This document shows, piece after piece, positions 44,404 to 54,708 of a DNA stretch of 64,000 nucleotides. Position 1 is the stretch's first letter; every line of letters begins with the position of its first letter. Source of the DNA: Collimonas antrihumi (GTDB lineage: Bacteria; Pseudomonadota; Gammaproteobacteria; Burkholderiales; Burkholderiaceae_D); the NCBI RefSeq assembly GCF_018304965.1, contig NZ_JAGQED010000019.1, positions 1 to 64,000 on the forward strand, read 5' to 3'. The notes under the pieces were generated by a model. That model did no database searches, had not been told where the DNA came from, and was given only the letters and a program-made list of their open reading frames with translations. A program made the translations under genes and the position numbers.

Positions 44404-44440
44404 TGGCCGGTCGAGGAGTTTAACGGAAGGGCCAGACGTA

Positions 44441-44479
44441 AAAAAGCCCCGCGAGACTGATGTCTTGCGGGGCTTTTTT
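44441..44479. terminator. Bidirectional terminator between the oxidoreductase and rpmG
   Basis: AAAAAGCCCCGC (44441-44452) and GCGGGGCTTTTTT (44467-44479) form a long stem with A and T tracts on both sides. It stops the oxidoreductase transcript and, in the other direction, rpmB-rpmG. Confidence 0.85.
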
Positions 44480-44494
44480 GCAGAGCAGGATCAA

Positions 44495-44662
44495 TTACTT
44501 GATCTTGGTCTCTTTGTATTCAACATGCTTACGAACCTTCGGGTCGAACTTCATGATCGACATTTTTTCCGGGGTTGTACGCTTGTTTTTCGTAGTTGTG
44601 TAGAAATGACCGGTACCTGCGGTCGATTCCAGCTTGATTTTGTCGCGGCCTGATTTCGCCAT
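44495..44662 (-). CDS. rpmG: 50S ribosomal protein L33
   Basis: This 55-residue ribosomal protein starts [20 protein letters not shown] and ends EYKETKIK. The middle has [14 protein letters not shown] and [13 protein letters not shown], the L33 core. The four Cys found in some L33 are absent, so it is the zinc-free type. It follows rpmB by 22 bp on the same strand, the conserved rpmB-rpmG order. Confidence 0.93.
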   Translation of the reverse strand: MAKSGRDKIKLESTAGTGHFYTTTKNKRTTPEKMSIMKFDPKVRKHVEYKETKIK

Positions 44663-44684
44663 GATTCTTCCTTTATTCTGCTAG

Positions 44685-44921
44685 TTAGACTTTTTCGCCA
44701 CGAGCGCGCAAATCGGTCAACACGGCATCAATGCCGATTTTGTCGATTACGCGCAGACCGGCGTTGGACAAGCGCAGGGAGACCCAGCGATTTTCAGACT
44801 CAACGAAAATGCGGCGATTTTGCAAGTTAGGCAAAAAGCGACGTTTCGTCTTGTTGTTTGCATGGGAAACGTTGTTGCCGACCATCGGCCCCTTCCCGGT
44901 GACTTGGCAGACACGTGCCAT
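44685..44921 (-). CDS. rpmB: 50S ribosomal protein L28
   Basis: This 78-residue ribosomal protein starts [20 protein letters not shown], the L28 signature, and continues [19 protein letters not shown] and [17 protein letters not shown]. It is the first of the rpmB-rpmG pair; L28 and L33 sit near each other in the large subunit. Confidence 0.95.
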   Translation of the reverse strand: MARVCQVTGKGPMVGNNVSHANNKTKRRFLPNLQNRRIFVESENRWVSLRLSNAGLRVIDKIGIDAVLTDLRARGEKV

Positions 44922-45055
44922 GTTTTTACTCCTAAAAGATTTCCGAAACTGGAAAAAAGGTGAGTATATATAAAAAAATGAGATTTTTCAATGACTTGCG
45001 AAAAACAATTGTGTCTTCTGCGCCTTTCCGGATTTAACAATTTGAAATCGGGAGT

Positions 45056-45730
45056 TTACAGCTGGCCATGCTCCGCAAACGAGTGCACCTGGGTCCCGGC
45101 TACGATGAAGTGATCAAGCACCCTGACGTCGATCAGGTCCAGCGCCTGCTTTAAGGTATGGGTTAATTTACGATCGGCGGCGCTGGGCTCCAGTGTCCCG
45201 GACGGGTGATTATGCGCCAGCATGACGCTGGCGGCATTGTGCGCCAATGCCGCTTTCACCACCTCCCGCGGATAAACGCTGGCATGGGTCAAGGTGCCGC
45301 GGAATAATTCTTCAGCGCAGATCAGACGATTTTTGACATCCAGGAACAGTACCAGAAACGATTCATAAGGTTTGTTGGTCAACAACAGTTGCAGATACTG
45401 TTTGACGGCGGCCGGGGCGTCGAAACTGTTGCCGGTTTGCAGTTCTTCCACCAGCGAGCGCCTGCCCAGTTCCAATATGGCCTGCAGTTGGGCGAATTTG
45501 GCCGGCCCGAGGCCGTTGATGGTACAGAAATCGCTGAGCGGAGCGGAAAACAGGCGATTCAGCGAGCCGAAATGGGTAGTCATCTCGCGTCCCAGGTCGA
45601 CTGCACTTTTGCCGGCAGCGCCGACTCTGAGAAAGACAGCCAGCAGTTCTGCATCGGACAGTGCTTGCGAGCCGAATTTAATCAGGCGTTCGCGTGGTCT
45701 TTGATCTGCCGGCCAGTCGGTAATTGCCAT
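45056..45730 (-). CDS. radC: RadC-family JAB/MPN-domain protein
   Basis: This 224-residue protein has an N-terminal helix-hairpin-helix part ([14 protein letters not shown], then [17 protein letters not shown]) and a C-terminal JAB/MPN metalloprotease-like domain with [20 protein letters not shown], which supplies the two His and the Asp for the metal. It is the standard RadC/YicR type, whose role (once linked to repair) is still unclear. It lies upstream of rpmB-rpmG on the same strand and divergent from the FKBP gene. Confidence 0.9.
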   Translation of the reverse strand: MAITDWPADQRPRERLIKFGSQALSDAELLAVFLRVGAAGKSAVDLGREMTTHFGSLNRLFSAPLSDFCTINGLGPAKFAQLQAILELGRRSLVEELQTGNSFDAPAAVKQYLQLLLTNKPYESFLVLFLDVKNRLICAEELFRGTLTHASVYPREVVKAALAHNAASVMLAHNHPSGTLEPSAADRKLTHTLKQALDLIDVRVLDHFIVAGTQVHSFAEHGQL

Positions 45731-45842
45731 GGTGTAATCAGGATTGGGTTTATAGCCAGCCGCGTCTTATGGCTCAAGGTGGCTTACAATATCATCTTCC
45801 GCTTAGTGGTTAATTTTTTGTTAATGGTGCTTTTGCTTAATC

Positions 45843-46298
45843 ATGCCTAATTCGTCTCTCCCTGTCGTTACCGAAGCTTCCTATCTGACCTTGCACTACC
45901 GCCTCGCCTCGCAAGAGGGGGAAGATATTGTCAGCACGTTCAAGGAGTCGCCAGCCACGCTGCAGTTCGGCATGGGCCAGCTAGCGCCGTTTCTGGAAAC
46001 TTGTTTGCTGGGCTTGCCGGAAGGTGCGCACCAAACCTTCGACCTGCCGCCGGAACAAGCTTTCGGACCGCGCAATCCCGAGCTGATCCAGCGCGTCTCG
46101 CGCGCCACATTGCGCGAGAACTCTCAATTGGGAGAGGAGTATCGTATAGGTGACCTGGTGGACTTTGCGGCGCCGGGTGGCGGCCGGTTTGCCGGTGTGC
46201 TGCGTGAAATAGACGAGCAGGGCGCCTTATTCGATTTCAATCATCCTCTGGCCGGACAGTCGCTCAAGTTTGAAGTGAAAATCATTGGAATATTGTAA
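45843..46298 (+). CDS. fkpB: FKBP-type peptidyl-prolyl isomerase, SlpA-like
   Basis: This 151-residue cytoplasmic isomerase has the short FKBP fold with an inserted IF domain typical of SlpA/FkpB: FGMGQLAPFLETCLLGLPEGA, PPEQAFGPRNPELIQ, then FDFNHPLAGQSLKFEVKI. In E. coli the gene precedes ispH, as here (33 bp gap). It is thought to help folding; the partner is unknown. Confidence 0.9.
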   Translation: MPNSSLPVVTEASYLTLHYRLASQEGEDIVSTFKESPATLQFGMGQLAPFLETCLLGLPEGAHQTFDLPPEQAFGPRNPELIQRVSRATLRENSQLGEEYRIGDLVDFAAPGGGRFAGVLREIDEQGALFDFNHPLAGQSLKFEVKIIGIL

Positions 46299-46331
46299 AC
46301 AGCGTGTAGTCTGCGGTTGAAGGAAATGGAT

Positions 46332-47264
46332 ATGGATAAAGAGATTTTATTGGCACAACCGCGCGGTTTTTGCGCCGGGGTCGACCGCGCGATTGAAATT
46401 GTCGAGCGCGCGCTGGAACAATTCGGCGCACCGATTTATGTACGTCACGAGATTGTCCACAACGCTTACGTGGTGGCGGACCTACGCAATAAAGGCGCCA
46501 TTTTCATTGAAGAGCTGGCGGATGTCCCGGCCGGCAATACCGTGATTTTTTCTGCACACGGCGTCTCCAAGGCGGTACAGGAAGAAGCCGAAGTGCGTGG
46601 CTTGAAAGTATTCGATGCAACTTGTCCGCTGGTGACCAAGGTGCACATGGAAGTCGCCAAGATGCGCCGCGAGGGGCGCGAAATAGTCATGATCGGGCAT
46701 GAGGGCCACCCTGAAGTCGAAGGCACCATGGGCCAGACCGAGGGCGGCATGCACCTGGTCGAGACCGTAGCCGATGTCGATAAGCTGCACGTGGCGAATC
46801 CCGAGATGCTGGCCTATGTCTCGCAGACTACCTTGTCGGTTGACGATACGGCTGATGTGATCGCTGCCCTGAAGCAAAAATTTCCGGCGATTACCGAACC
46901 GAAGAAAGGCGACATCTGTTACGCCACCACCAATCGCCAACAGGCCGTCAAGTTCATGGCGCCGCAGGTCGATGTGGTGATCGTGGTCGGCAGCCCGAAC
47001 AGTTCGAACTCCAACCGTTTGCGCGAAGTGGCCGAGAAAAAGGGCACCGTCGCCTATATGGTGGACAATGCAGAGCAGATAGACCAGGCCTGGCTGCAGG
47101 GCAAAAACCGCATCGGCGTCACCGCCGGCGCGTCGGCGCCCGAGGTGCTGGTGCAAGCCGTGATAGACCGTTTGAAGGCCTACGGCGCCAAGAACGTGCG
47201 GACGCTGGACGGCGCCGAAGAGAATGTCACTTTCCCTATGCCAAAGGGGCTGGCGCGCGCCTGA
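46332..47264 (+). CDS. ispH: 4-hydroxy-3-methylbut-2-enyl diphosphate reductase
   Basis: This 310-residue iron-sulfur enzyme makes IPP and DMAPP in the last step of the MEP isoprenoid pathway. The cluster Cys residues are in [23 protein letters not shown] and [23 protein letters not shown] and [11 protein letters not shown] bind the substrate. The start at 46332 is preferred because AAGGA sits 7 nt upstream; nearby in-frame starts at 46326 and 46317 give only a few more residues. Confidence 0.94.
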   Translation: MDKEILLAQPRGFCAGVDRAIEIVERALEQFGAPIYVRHEIVHNAYVVADLRNKGAIFIEELADVPAGNTVIFSAHGVSKAVQEEAEVRGLKVFDATCPLVTKVHMEVAKMRREGREIVMIGHEGHPEVEGTMGQTEGGMHLVETVADVDKLHVANPEMLAYVSQTTLSVDDTADVIAALKQKFPAITEPKKGDICYATTNRQQAVKFMAPQVDVVIVVGSPNSSNSNRLREVAEKKGTVAYMVDNAEQIDQAWLQGKNRIGVTAGASAPEVLVQAVIDRLKAYGAKNVRTLDGAEENVTFPMPKGLARA

Positions 47265-47724
47265 CCTGCACATGGCATAAATGGAATAAATCGCATAAAT
47301 CGCATCAAACGATCAACAAACAGCCCGCCAATGCGCATCTCTCGATGCTGATTGGCAGTGCTGTTTTGCGTCAATTTCATTTTTGTCTCAATTCTGATTG
47401 TCATCTGCCAAAACTTCTTCGACAAAGTCGCCCGCCGCGGCTTTCCCGCCCCATTCTGGCGCGAAATTATATTTCGAAGAAGCTCTATTTTTCCATCGAT
47501 AGTTTTTTGTTTTCCTCGCTATGATTGCGGCGCTGCGGTTTGATTGTAAAACCCTGTGCGAACCGCGGCCAGAAGGGTAATATTGCAGTACTGTCAGAGT
47601 TGTTTATCGCTCAACGTTAGTGATGATCCGCACAGTCATGGTGCATTGCCTTCGATGCAAGACACTTAAGATAAAAAACGTTTTTATAAAAGACGTATAG
47701 AAGACGTATAGGAGACAAACAAGT
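47265..47724. other. Non-coding spacer between ispH and the liv leader
   Basis: No convincing gene is seen. The start has a short degenerate direct repeat around ATAAATCGCAT (47278-47310). A hairpin follows at 47327-47356. Near 47690-47715 an 11-bp unit AAGACGTATAG is duplicated just before the leader ORF ribosome site. Promoter elements for the liv operon probably lie here but none is clear. Confidence 0.5.
47327..47356 (+). terminator. Possible ispH terminator
   Basis: GCCAAT-GC-GCATC and GATGC-TG-ATTGGC form a stem with a 2x2 internal loop, 63 bp past ispH, with TTTT about 8 nt after it. A weak candidate. Confidence 0.35.
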
Positions 47725-47829
47725 ATGTGTACCCAGGTCATTTCACTTATTCCGGCTGTTCACGCATGGCCAAATTATCTTTCCAGCTTTCCTCCAGAGG
47801 AGCGGATGGGCGTCTCCCAACGGCACTAG
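47725..47829 (+). CDS. Short leader peptide ORF ahead of livHMGF
   Basis: A 34-codon reading frame starts at ATG 47725 with AGGAGA 9 nt upstream. The peptide begins MCTQVISLIPAVHAWPNYLS and ends GVSQRH; its stop TAG is at 47827-47829. Five of the first 12 residues are branched-chain residues (V5, I6, L8, I9, V12). The stop codon abuts the 5' arm of a terminator hairpin (47819-47853). This is the layout of a translated attenuator leader, here before a branched-chain amino acid transporter. Expression is not shown, and the link is inference. Confidence 0.45.
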   Translation: MCTQVISLIPAVHAWPNYLSSFPPEERMGVSQRH

Positions 47830-47853
47830 GACTTGATCCCGGGTGCCGTTTTT
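47819..47853 (+). terminator. Intrinsic terminator or attenuator between leader ORF and livH
   Basis: AACGGCAC (47819-47826) and GTGCCGTT (47843-47850) form an 8-bp stem with a 16-nt loop. The stem runs into a T5 tract (47849-47853). It is 88 bp before the livH start, so reading into the operon must pass through it. Its 5' arm overlaps the last codons of the leader ORF. Confidence 0.6.
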
Positions 47854-47941
47854 GTATCGGGAATGATTTTTGCTGTGCTACCTATGGTCGCAATAGTGTT
47901 CTGACCGATTTGAACCAAAACACACATAGAACAAGGAAATT

Positions 47942-48871
47942 ATGGATATCTTTATCCAACAAATTATCAACGGCTTGGTGCTGGGAAGCATGTATGCGTT
48001 GATCGCCCTCGGTTATACGATGGTATACGGCGTGTTGAACCTGATTAACTTCGCCCACGGCGACATCTTGATGATCGGGGCCATGGTTGGCCTGTCGATC
48101 CTCAAGCTGCTGCAGCATGTTGCCCCGGACCTGCCCGGGATTGTCCAGCTGGTGATTGCCATCATCGGCGCGATTCCTGTCTGCGTCATCGTCAGCCTGA
48201 TCATTGAACGGGTCGCCTACCGGCCGCTGCGTAATGCGCCGCGACTGGCGCCTCTGATCACTGCGATCGGCGTTTCGATCCTGTTGCAGACGTTTGCCAT
48301 GATGATCTGGGGCCGCAGCCCGTTGGCGGTGCCGCAAGTCATGCCGTCCGATCCCGTGCATATCTTCGGCGCCTTGATCTCGCCGACGCAGATCATGCTG
48401 CTGGTGCTGGCCGCCGCGTCGATGTTCGGCCTGGTGATGCTGGTTGAAAAAACCAAGATGGGCCGCGCCATGCGCGCTACCGCGGAAAATCCGCGGGTCG
48501 CCGGCCTGATGGGGGTCGATTCCAATCGCGTCATCGTCATGACCTTCGCCATCGGCGCCGCGCTGGCTGCCGTTGCCGGCGTGATGTGGGGCGCGAACTA
48601 CTCCTCCGCGCAGTTCGCCATGGGTTTCGTGCCCGGCTTGAAAGCGTTCTCCGCCGCGGTGCTGGGCGGTATCGGCAATATCTACGGCGCCATGCTGGGG
48701 GGTATCTTGCTGGGCCTGATCGAGAGTCTTGGCGCCGGTTATATCGGCGACCTGACCGGCAATTTCCTCGGTAGTAATTACCAGGATATTTTCGCCTTCG
48801 TGGTACTGATCATCGTACTGACGCTGCGGCCGTCCGGCATCATGGGCGAACGTGTCGCCGATCGCGCTTAA
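47942..48871 (+). CDS. livH: Branched-chain amino acid ABC transporter permease LivH
   Basis: This 309-residue inner-membrane permease has about eight helices. The start FIQQIINGLVLGSMYALIAL, then GYTMVYGVLNLINFAHGD, is the classic LivH wording. ENPRVAGLMGVDSNRVI and SAAVLGGIGNIYGAMLGG are also standard. AAGGAAA precedes the ATG at 47942. It is the first gene of livHMGF. The periplasmic binding protein (livJ/livK) is not in the window, so it must be encoded elsewhere. Confidence 0.93.
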   Translation: MDIFIQQIINGLVLGSMYALIALGYTMVYGVLNLINFAHGDILMIGAMVGLSILKLLQHVAPDLPGIVQLVIAIIGAIPVCVIVSLIIERVAYRPLRNAPRLAPLITAIGVSILLQTFAMMIWGRSPLAVPQVMPSDPVHIFGALISPTQIMLLVLAAASMFGLVMLVEKTKMGRAMRATAENPRVAGLMGVDSNRVIVMTFAIGAALAAVAGVMWGANYSSAQFAMGFVPGLKAFSAAVLGGIGNIYGAMLGGILLGLIESLGAGYIGDLTGNFLGSNYQDIFAFVVLIIVLTLRPSGIMGERVADRA

Positions 48872-48885
48872 TCCGAGGAGGACAC

Positions 48886-50100
48886 ATGGCTCATTTTTTC
48901 GATACTAAAAAGAACCCGACCAAAGCGTATACCAGCTTGGCGGCCCTCGGCATCCTGCTCGTGATATTCCCTTTTGTTGCCGCCAATTTCGGTAACTCCT
49001 GGGTACGTATCATGGACTTCGCGCTGTTGTACATCATGCTGGCGCTGGGGCTGAACATCGTGGTCGGTTTCGCCGGCCTGCTTGATCTCGGCTACATCGC
49101 GTTCTACGCAATCGGCGCCTATATGACCGGTTTGCTGGCATCGCCGCAGTTTGCATCGGTGCTGGAATCGTTCGTCAATACCTATCCGGTCGTCGGCGAT
49201 TTCCTGGTCAAGTTGTACGGTCCGGAAATCGTCCAGAACGGCATTCATCTGTCGTTATGGGTGATTGTGCCGTTGGGAGCTGCACTGGCCGGTATGTTCG
49301 GTGCGATTCTGGGTGCGCCGACGCTGAAGCTGCGTGGCGACTATCTGGCCATCGTGACGCTCGGCTTTGGTGAAATCATCCGGATTTTTGTGAATAACCT
49401 GAATGCACCGGTGAATATCACCAATGGTCCGCAAGGTATCAATCTGATTGATCCGATTCGCATTTTCGGGGTATCGCTGGCTGGCGAGCGTGGTTCCAAT
49501 GCTACGGTTTATTTCGGCAGCTTTGGCATGCCATCCGTGAATGCCTACTATTTCCTGTTCCTGGTGCTGTGCATTGCGATCATTTTCATCTCTCTACGTT
49601 TGCAGAATTCGCGCCTGGGCCGTGCCTGGGTGGCGATTCGCGAAGACGAAATTGCCGCCAAGGCGATGGGCATCAACACCCGCAACATGAAGTTGCTGGC
49701 GTTCTCCATGGGCGCCTCGTTCGGCGGTGTGGCCGGCGCCATGTTCGCATCGTTCCAGGGCTTCGTATCGCCGGAATCTTTTTCGCTGACTGAATCGATT
49801 GCAGTCCTGGCGATGGTGGTGCTGGGCGGTATGGGGCATATCCCCGGAGTGGTGCTTGGCGGAGTACTGCTGGCCGCATTGCCGGAAGTGCTGCGGCACA
49901 CCGTGGAACCGATGCAGATGGCTATTTTCGGCAAGGTACTGATTGATGCGGAAGTCCTGCGCCAGTTGCTGTACGGCCTGGCGATGGTGGGTATCATGCT
50001 GACTCGCCCAGCCGGCTTGTGGCCTGCGCCCAAGCACGAAGACCGGCCGGATGCCGATATCGATAAACCTACGCTGGCGACCGGCGTGGTAGAGGCTTAA
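48886..50100 (+). CDS. livM: Branched-chain amino acid ABC transporter permease LivM
   Basis: This 404-residue partner of LivH has the LivM core (LLYIMLALGLNIVVGFAGLLDLGYIAF; then GDYLAIVTLGFGEIIRI; GRAWVAIREDEIAAKAMGIN). It is longer than many LivM because of a 30-residue polar tail (PAPKHEDRPDADIDKPT). The N-terminus also has a short charged stretch. Gap to livH is 14 bp with GAGGAGG before the ATG. It forms the channel with LivH. Confidence 0.93.
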   Translation: MAHFFDTKKNPTKAYTSLAALGILLVIFPFVAANFGNSWVRIMDFALLYIMLALGLNIVVGFAGLLDLGYIAFYAIGAYMTGLLASPQFASVLESFVNTYPVVGDFLVKLYGPEIVQNGIHLSLWVIVPLGAALAGMFGAILGAPTLKLRGDYLAIVTLGFGEIIRIFVNNLNAPVNITNGPQGINLIDPIRIFGVSLAGERGSNATVYFGSFGMPSVNAYYFLFLVLCIAIIFISLRLQNSRLGRAWVAIREDEIAAKAMGINTRNMKLLAFSMGASFGGVAGAMFASFQGFVSPESFSLTESIAVLAMVVLGGMGHIPGVVLGGVLLAALPEVLRHTVEPMQMAIFGKVLIDAEVLRQLLYGLAMVGIMLTRPAGLWPAPKHEDRPDADIDKPTLATGVVEA

Positions 50101-50109
50101 GGAGATCTC

Positions 50110-50879
50110 ATGAGCGCACCAATTATTTTGAATATCTCCGGCGTCAATAAACGATTTGGCGGTTTGCAAGCATTAGCGGAAGTGAATATCAAGATCCTGC
50201 AAGGCCAGATCTACGGTCTGATCGGTCCTAACGGCGCCGGCAAGACCACTTTCTTCAACGTGATTACAGGTTTGTACCAGGCCGATACCGGCTCCTTCGA
50301 GCTGGCCGGCAAACCTTATTCGCCTTCGGCGCCGCACGAAGTCGCCAAGGCCGGTATTGCCCGTACTTTCCAGAATATCCGCCTGTTTGGCGAGATGACC
50401 GTGCTGGAAAACGTCATGGTGGGTTGCCATGTGCGCACCCATCAAGGCGTGTTCGGCGCCGTGTTCCGGCACAAAGCTGCCCGCTTGGAAGAGCTGGCCA
50501 TTCGCAAGCGTTCGCAGGAACTGCTGGATTTCGTCGGCATCGGCCGCTTTGGCGAGCGCACTGCGCGCCACTTGTCGTATGGCGATCAACGCCGCCTGGA
50601 AATCGCCCGGGCGCTGGCTACCGATCCGCAATTGCTGGCATTGGACGAGCCTGCTGCCGGCATGAACGCCACCGAAAAACTGGCCCTGCGTGAGCTGCTG
50701 GTTAAAATCAAGAATGAAGGAAAGACCATTTTGCTGATCGAACATGATGTCAAGCTGATGATGGGCTTGTGCGACCGTCTGACGGTACTTGATTACGGCA
50801 AGCCGATTGCAGAGGGATTGCCGGCTGAAATCCAGAAAAACACGGCGGTGATTGAAGCCTATCTGGGAGGTGGTCACTA

Positions 50880-50880
<1 letters not shown>
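50110..50880 (+). CDS. livG: Branched-chain amino acid ABC transporter ATPase LivG
   Basis: This 256-residue ATPase has Walker A GPNGAGKTT, the ABC signature LSYGDQRRLEIARA, Walker B LLALDEPAAGMN and the switch His in EHDVKLMMG. GIARTFQNIRLFGEMTVLENV is the characteristic LivG Q-loop. It overlaps livF by 1 nt (TAATG). Confidence 0.93.
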
Positions 50881-51602
<722 letters not shown>

Positions 51603-51633
51603 CCGAAGAATGTAGCGCTTTCTGTAGTGCTTT

Positions 51634-51685
51634 AAACCCCGTCACAATACGAGCCTGCGCTCCGGTTGTGGCGGGGTTTCTTGTT
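51634..51685. terminator. liv operon terminator
   Basis: AAACCCCG (51634-51641) pairs with CGGGGTTT (51672-51679), extended by CACAA/TTGTG pairs one base inside. T-rich sequence follows. It sits between convergent liv and the ArnT-like gene. Confidence 0.75.
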
Positions 51686-51697
51686 TGACGGCGGATG

Positions 51698-53365
51698 TTA
51701 ATTGACGAATACGGATGTCTCGCCTATCCGCGTCGCTGTTTTGAAATGTTGAAAGAAGATGCTTTCCCGAAAGCTCTTGAGCTGCCGGTCAGTGACTACA
51801 ATCGCAACAGGTTTTCCTGGTAACTGTGCATTGAATTGATCTGCGGAAATGATGATGCTATTCGTGCGCAAGCGGTTACCCCAGAATAGATCGTTACTGT
51901 GCGAGTCGACCACTACGAGAGGTTTGTTCAGATATAAACCGAGTGACGACACTGCTTCAAAATCCCGATACAGATATATCTCTCTATCCGGTAAATTTTT
52001 TTGAATATGCGTAGCCAAGGCACGGGTCGAGACCAGCGGTTCGATTTCCTGCATGGTCACCATCAATCCCGCCGTGAGCCACGCCGGTAAAACCAGGTAT
52101 GCCAAGATTCCGACTCCGGGATTACGCCAGGCGCAATATGCCGACCCTAGCGCCATTACCGCCAGCCCAGCTAGAACTACAAGCGCGAACGCCGGTATTT
52201 CCAGTCCCAGGATAGCAACTTCCGGATGCATATTTTCAGCGCCGGTCGCTACCCGAATGTATAGGGCGGCAGCGCAACCGGCGATTAACAGGCCCGGGAC
52301 GGCGCCACCGATCCCGCGCAGGAATCTGCGGTTCTCGAGCACGGTTGCCAGATGAAAGGCCGCAAATGGCACTGCGACGATGAGGTAATAGTTGGCTTTT
52401 GCGCTGGACAATGAAAAGAACAGCAGCGGCAGCAGCCACGCCAGCCACAAGAATCGTTGTAATGAGGGATGCCTGGTGCGAAGCGGCTGCCGCGCAGAAA
52501 AATATATACCCGACAGCAAGGCCGACCACGGGAAAAGATAAGCCAGCATGCGGGGCAGGTAATACCACCAGGGGCCGGAATAATAGTCTCGCGGCTCGCG
52601 CTTTCCCAGAAAGCGCAAGACATGCTCGTTATAAAAATACAGCCAGGAATAAGCTGGGTCGATCAAGCCCGCTATCACATGTCAGGGCGCGGCGATCGCA
52701 AAAAAAATCAGCATCGCAAAGGGATCGAACCATGTGCGCCATTCGCGCAGGCGGCGATTAACAAGTATAAAACTGAGTACGATCAGGCCGAACAAGACAA
52801 GTGCGACCGATCCTTTGGCGAGTGAAGCCAGCGCCAGGCAAGCATAGGACAGGCGCAGCCATTTAGTCTTGCCGTCATGCAGATGGCGATAGGCGTACAT
52901 CAGCGCCGCGGTCAGCAAAGCCGTCAGTAACATGTCAAACATTAACAGCCGAGACATCGCGATCACGCCGATACTGCTGGCAAACATCAACGCCGCCAGA
53001 CGGCCGGCGCGCGGTCGCCCGACAATCCGGCCGAATTGCAGCAGCATGGCGACGCAGGCCAACGACGATAAGGCGGGGACCAGTCTGGAAGACCATTCCG
53101 ATACGCCAAAAATGACAAAGGATAGCGCCGTCAGCCAATACAATAGAGGCGGTTTCTCCATATACGGCAGGCTGTTCAGATGGGGGATCATCCAGATGTG
53201 CCAATCGCGCGAGACTAACATTTCGCGGGATATATCTGCATACAAGCCCTCGTTGTTATCGAGGATGCCGAAACTGCCGAGGCCGGCCAATGCGAATCCC
53301 GCAGCGCTCGTCCAGATCAAGCACAATGGAATATGCACCTTGATCCTTTGTCGGGGATTTTTCAT
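51698..53365 (-). pseudogene. ArnT-like glycosyltransferase interrupted by an in-frame TGA
   Basis: Two halves of one membrane glycosyltransferase of the PMT/ArnT type lie in the same frame. The first 227 codons (53365 to 52685) start with GGGAG 7 nt before ATG, carry the DNNEGLYADISREML loop and YMEKPPLLYWL, and end AIAAP. A single TGA (52682-52684) follows, then HVIAGLIDPAYSWLYFYNEH and RFLGKREPRDYYSGPWWYYLP. The family reads PWH at this point, so the TGA replaces TGG (Trp). The second half runs to 51698 and ends with a soluble periplasmic domain. An intact version would have 555 residues, the normal length. Either a pseudogene, a sequencing error, or rare read-through. Confidence 0.85.
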
Positions 53366-53631
53366 CGCATCTCCCAAATCATATGTCAATACACCCTAAC
53401 TCAGCTGCTTGTCTTGAGCGGGCTAAAGCTGGTGTATTCCAATATTACGAGATATGTCTTACGAGTGGGGGAGCCCTGCAGGTCCGGCTTTCCAGTAAAA
53501 TTGGCGAGGTGCATGGCGCACTGCCAGAAGAATGCGCAGGCGGGTGCTCAGGAACAAATCTTCAATTGCAGAGAAGCGGGGCGAAAAAAAAGAGCCGTAG
53601 GCTCTTTTTTTAACTAACCGTTGAGAACGGA
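53366..53631. other. Spacer between the ArnT-like gene and the lytic transglycosylase
   Basis: About 220 bp upstream of the ArnT-like start hold no gene I can support; the sequence GACATATGATTTGGGAG just before the start contains the ribosome site. A terminator at 53584-53611 serves the transglycosylase. Confidence 0.5.
53584..53611 (-). terminator. Transglycosylase terminator
   Basis: AAAGAGCC (53589-53596), loop GTA, GGCTCTTT (53600-53607), flanked by A and T tracts on both sides. It lies 20 bp past the stop of the minus-strand gene. Confidence 0.8.
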
Positions 53632-54708
53632 TCAGGTCAGCGGCAGCGCATTGAGCTGATTGTCCGATTGCTGGATACGGTGTTCGATTACGCCCGGCGC
53701 ATTGACGGCTGCGGCGGTTTCAGCCGGTACCTGGCCGGCAACGCTTGGCGAAACTGCCTGTATCTGGCGCGGCTTCGGTGTTGCGATTGGCGCTGAGGAG
53801 CCGATCGAAGGTACGTTCTTGCCGGTGGCAACATCTTGCAGGCGGCGATATTCAGCCAATACCTTGTAGCCATAACCGCCATCATTGGCAAAAGCTGCGG
53901 CGCCGACATAACGCTTCAAGCCGGCTTCAACCGAACCGCCCTGGGTGACATAATCCTTCAGGATCATGGAGCCGACCTTGATGTTGGCAGTCGGATTCAA
54001 GGCCGCCTTGATGCCGCCCAGATTTTCAAACTTGTCTTCGTGCACCTTCGACATGACTTGCATCAGGCCCTGTGCTCCAACCGGGCTTTCGGCAAACGGG
54101 TTCAGGCCGGATTCAATCGCCATCACGGCCAGGATCAACAGCGGGTCAAGCTTGGTTTCCCGTGCTGTCTTGTAAGCTGTCGTCACAAACATGTTGGTGG
54201 CGTCGCCCGCTACGCGATAGCGCTTGGACAACCAGTTGGTGACCCATTGCTGCTGACGCGAGCTGTCAATCTGTTTGATACCCTTGTTCAACAAGCCATC
54301 CATGCGCAGGACGTGATTGTTGTCTGCTGCCGGTACGGTCAGGGCAGCCACTTTAGGTGCGGTAGGTGCTGCTGCAGGTGCAGTACTGGCCTGGCCAGAA
54401 AGTTCTGGTGCCGGCGCGGTTGCAGCTTGCGCTTGCGGCGCAACGTTTTGCGGGGTGCTGCTGGCAAACACTGGCAAATTCTGAAGCTTGGATGCCAGGT
54501 CCGGTTTTACCATCATGGTGGTGAAACCGATGATGGCCAGCAAGCCGCTGAACAAAACGGTAATGCGGGTGGTGGCGATGAAACCGCCGACGGTGTCGCG
54601 GGCGAAAAACACGCGGTGAATGAACTGACTGCTGAACTGACTGCTGAATTTCTTTGCATAGTCGAGCCTAGCCCAACTAGGTAGTGCTCTGGTAGATCTT
54701 GCTAACAA
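53632..54708 (-). CDS. Membrane-anchored lytic transglycosylase (SLT domain)
   Basis: This 358-residue enzyme cleaves peptidoglycan to 1,6-anhydro products. One N-terminal membrane helix (TTRITVLFSGLLAIIGFTTMMV, about 46-67) anchors it, then a 65-residue Ala/Pro linker. The SLT domain (about 175-300) has the catalytic Glu in VMAIESGLNPFAESPVGAQG (Glu199) and GLMQVMSKVHEDKF. A Pro-rich tail follows. The start is a TTG at 54708 with AGGAGG 5 nt upstream; the 79 codons upstream in frame look non-coding. The residue pair KKFSSQFSSQF gives a small internal duplication. Confidence 0.82.
   Translation of the reverse strand: MLARSTRALPSWARLDYAKKFSSQFSSQFIHRVFFARDTVGGFIATTRITVLFSGLLAIIGFTTMMVKPDLASKLQNLPVFASSTPQNVAPQAQAATAPAPELSGQASTAPAAAPTAPKVAALTVPAADNNHVLRMDGLLNKGIKQIDSSRQQQWVTNWLSKRYRVAGDATNMFVTTAYKTARETKLDPLLILAVMAIESGLNPFAESPVGAQGLMQVMSKVHEDKFENLGGIKAALNPTANIKVGSMILKDYVTQGGSVEAGLKRYVGAAAFANDGGYGYKVLAEYRRLQDVATGKNVPSIGSSAPIATPKPRQIQAVSPSVAGQVPAETAAAVNAPGVIEHRIQQSDNQLNALPLT

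Noticed and set aside
47352-47543. A 63-codon hydrophobic frame downstream of ispH
   Set aside because: It has no clear ribosome site, overlaps a hairpin, and its hydrophobicity comes from T-rich DNA.
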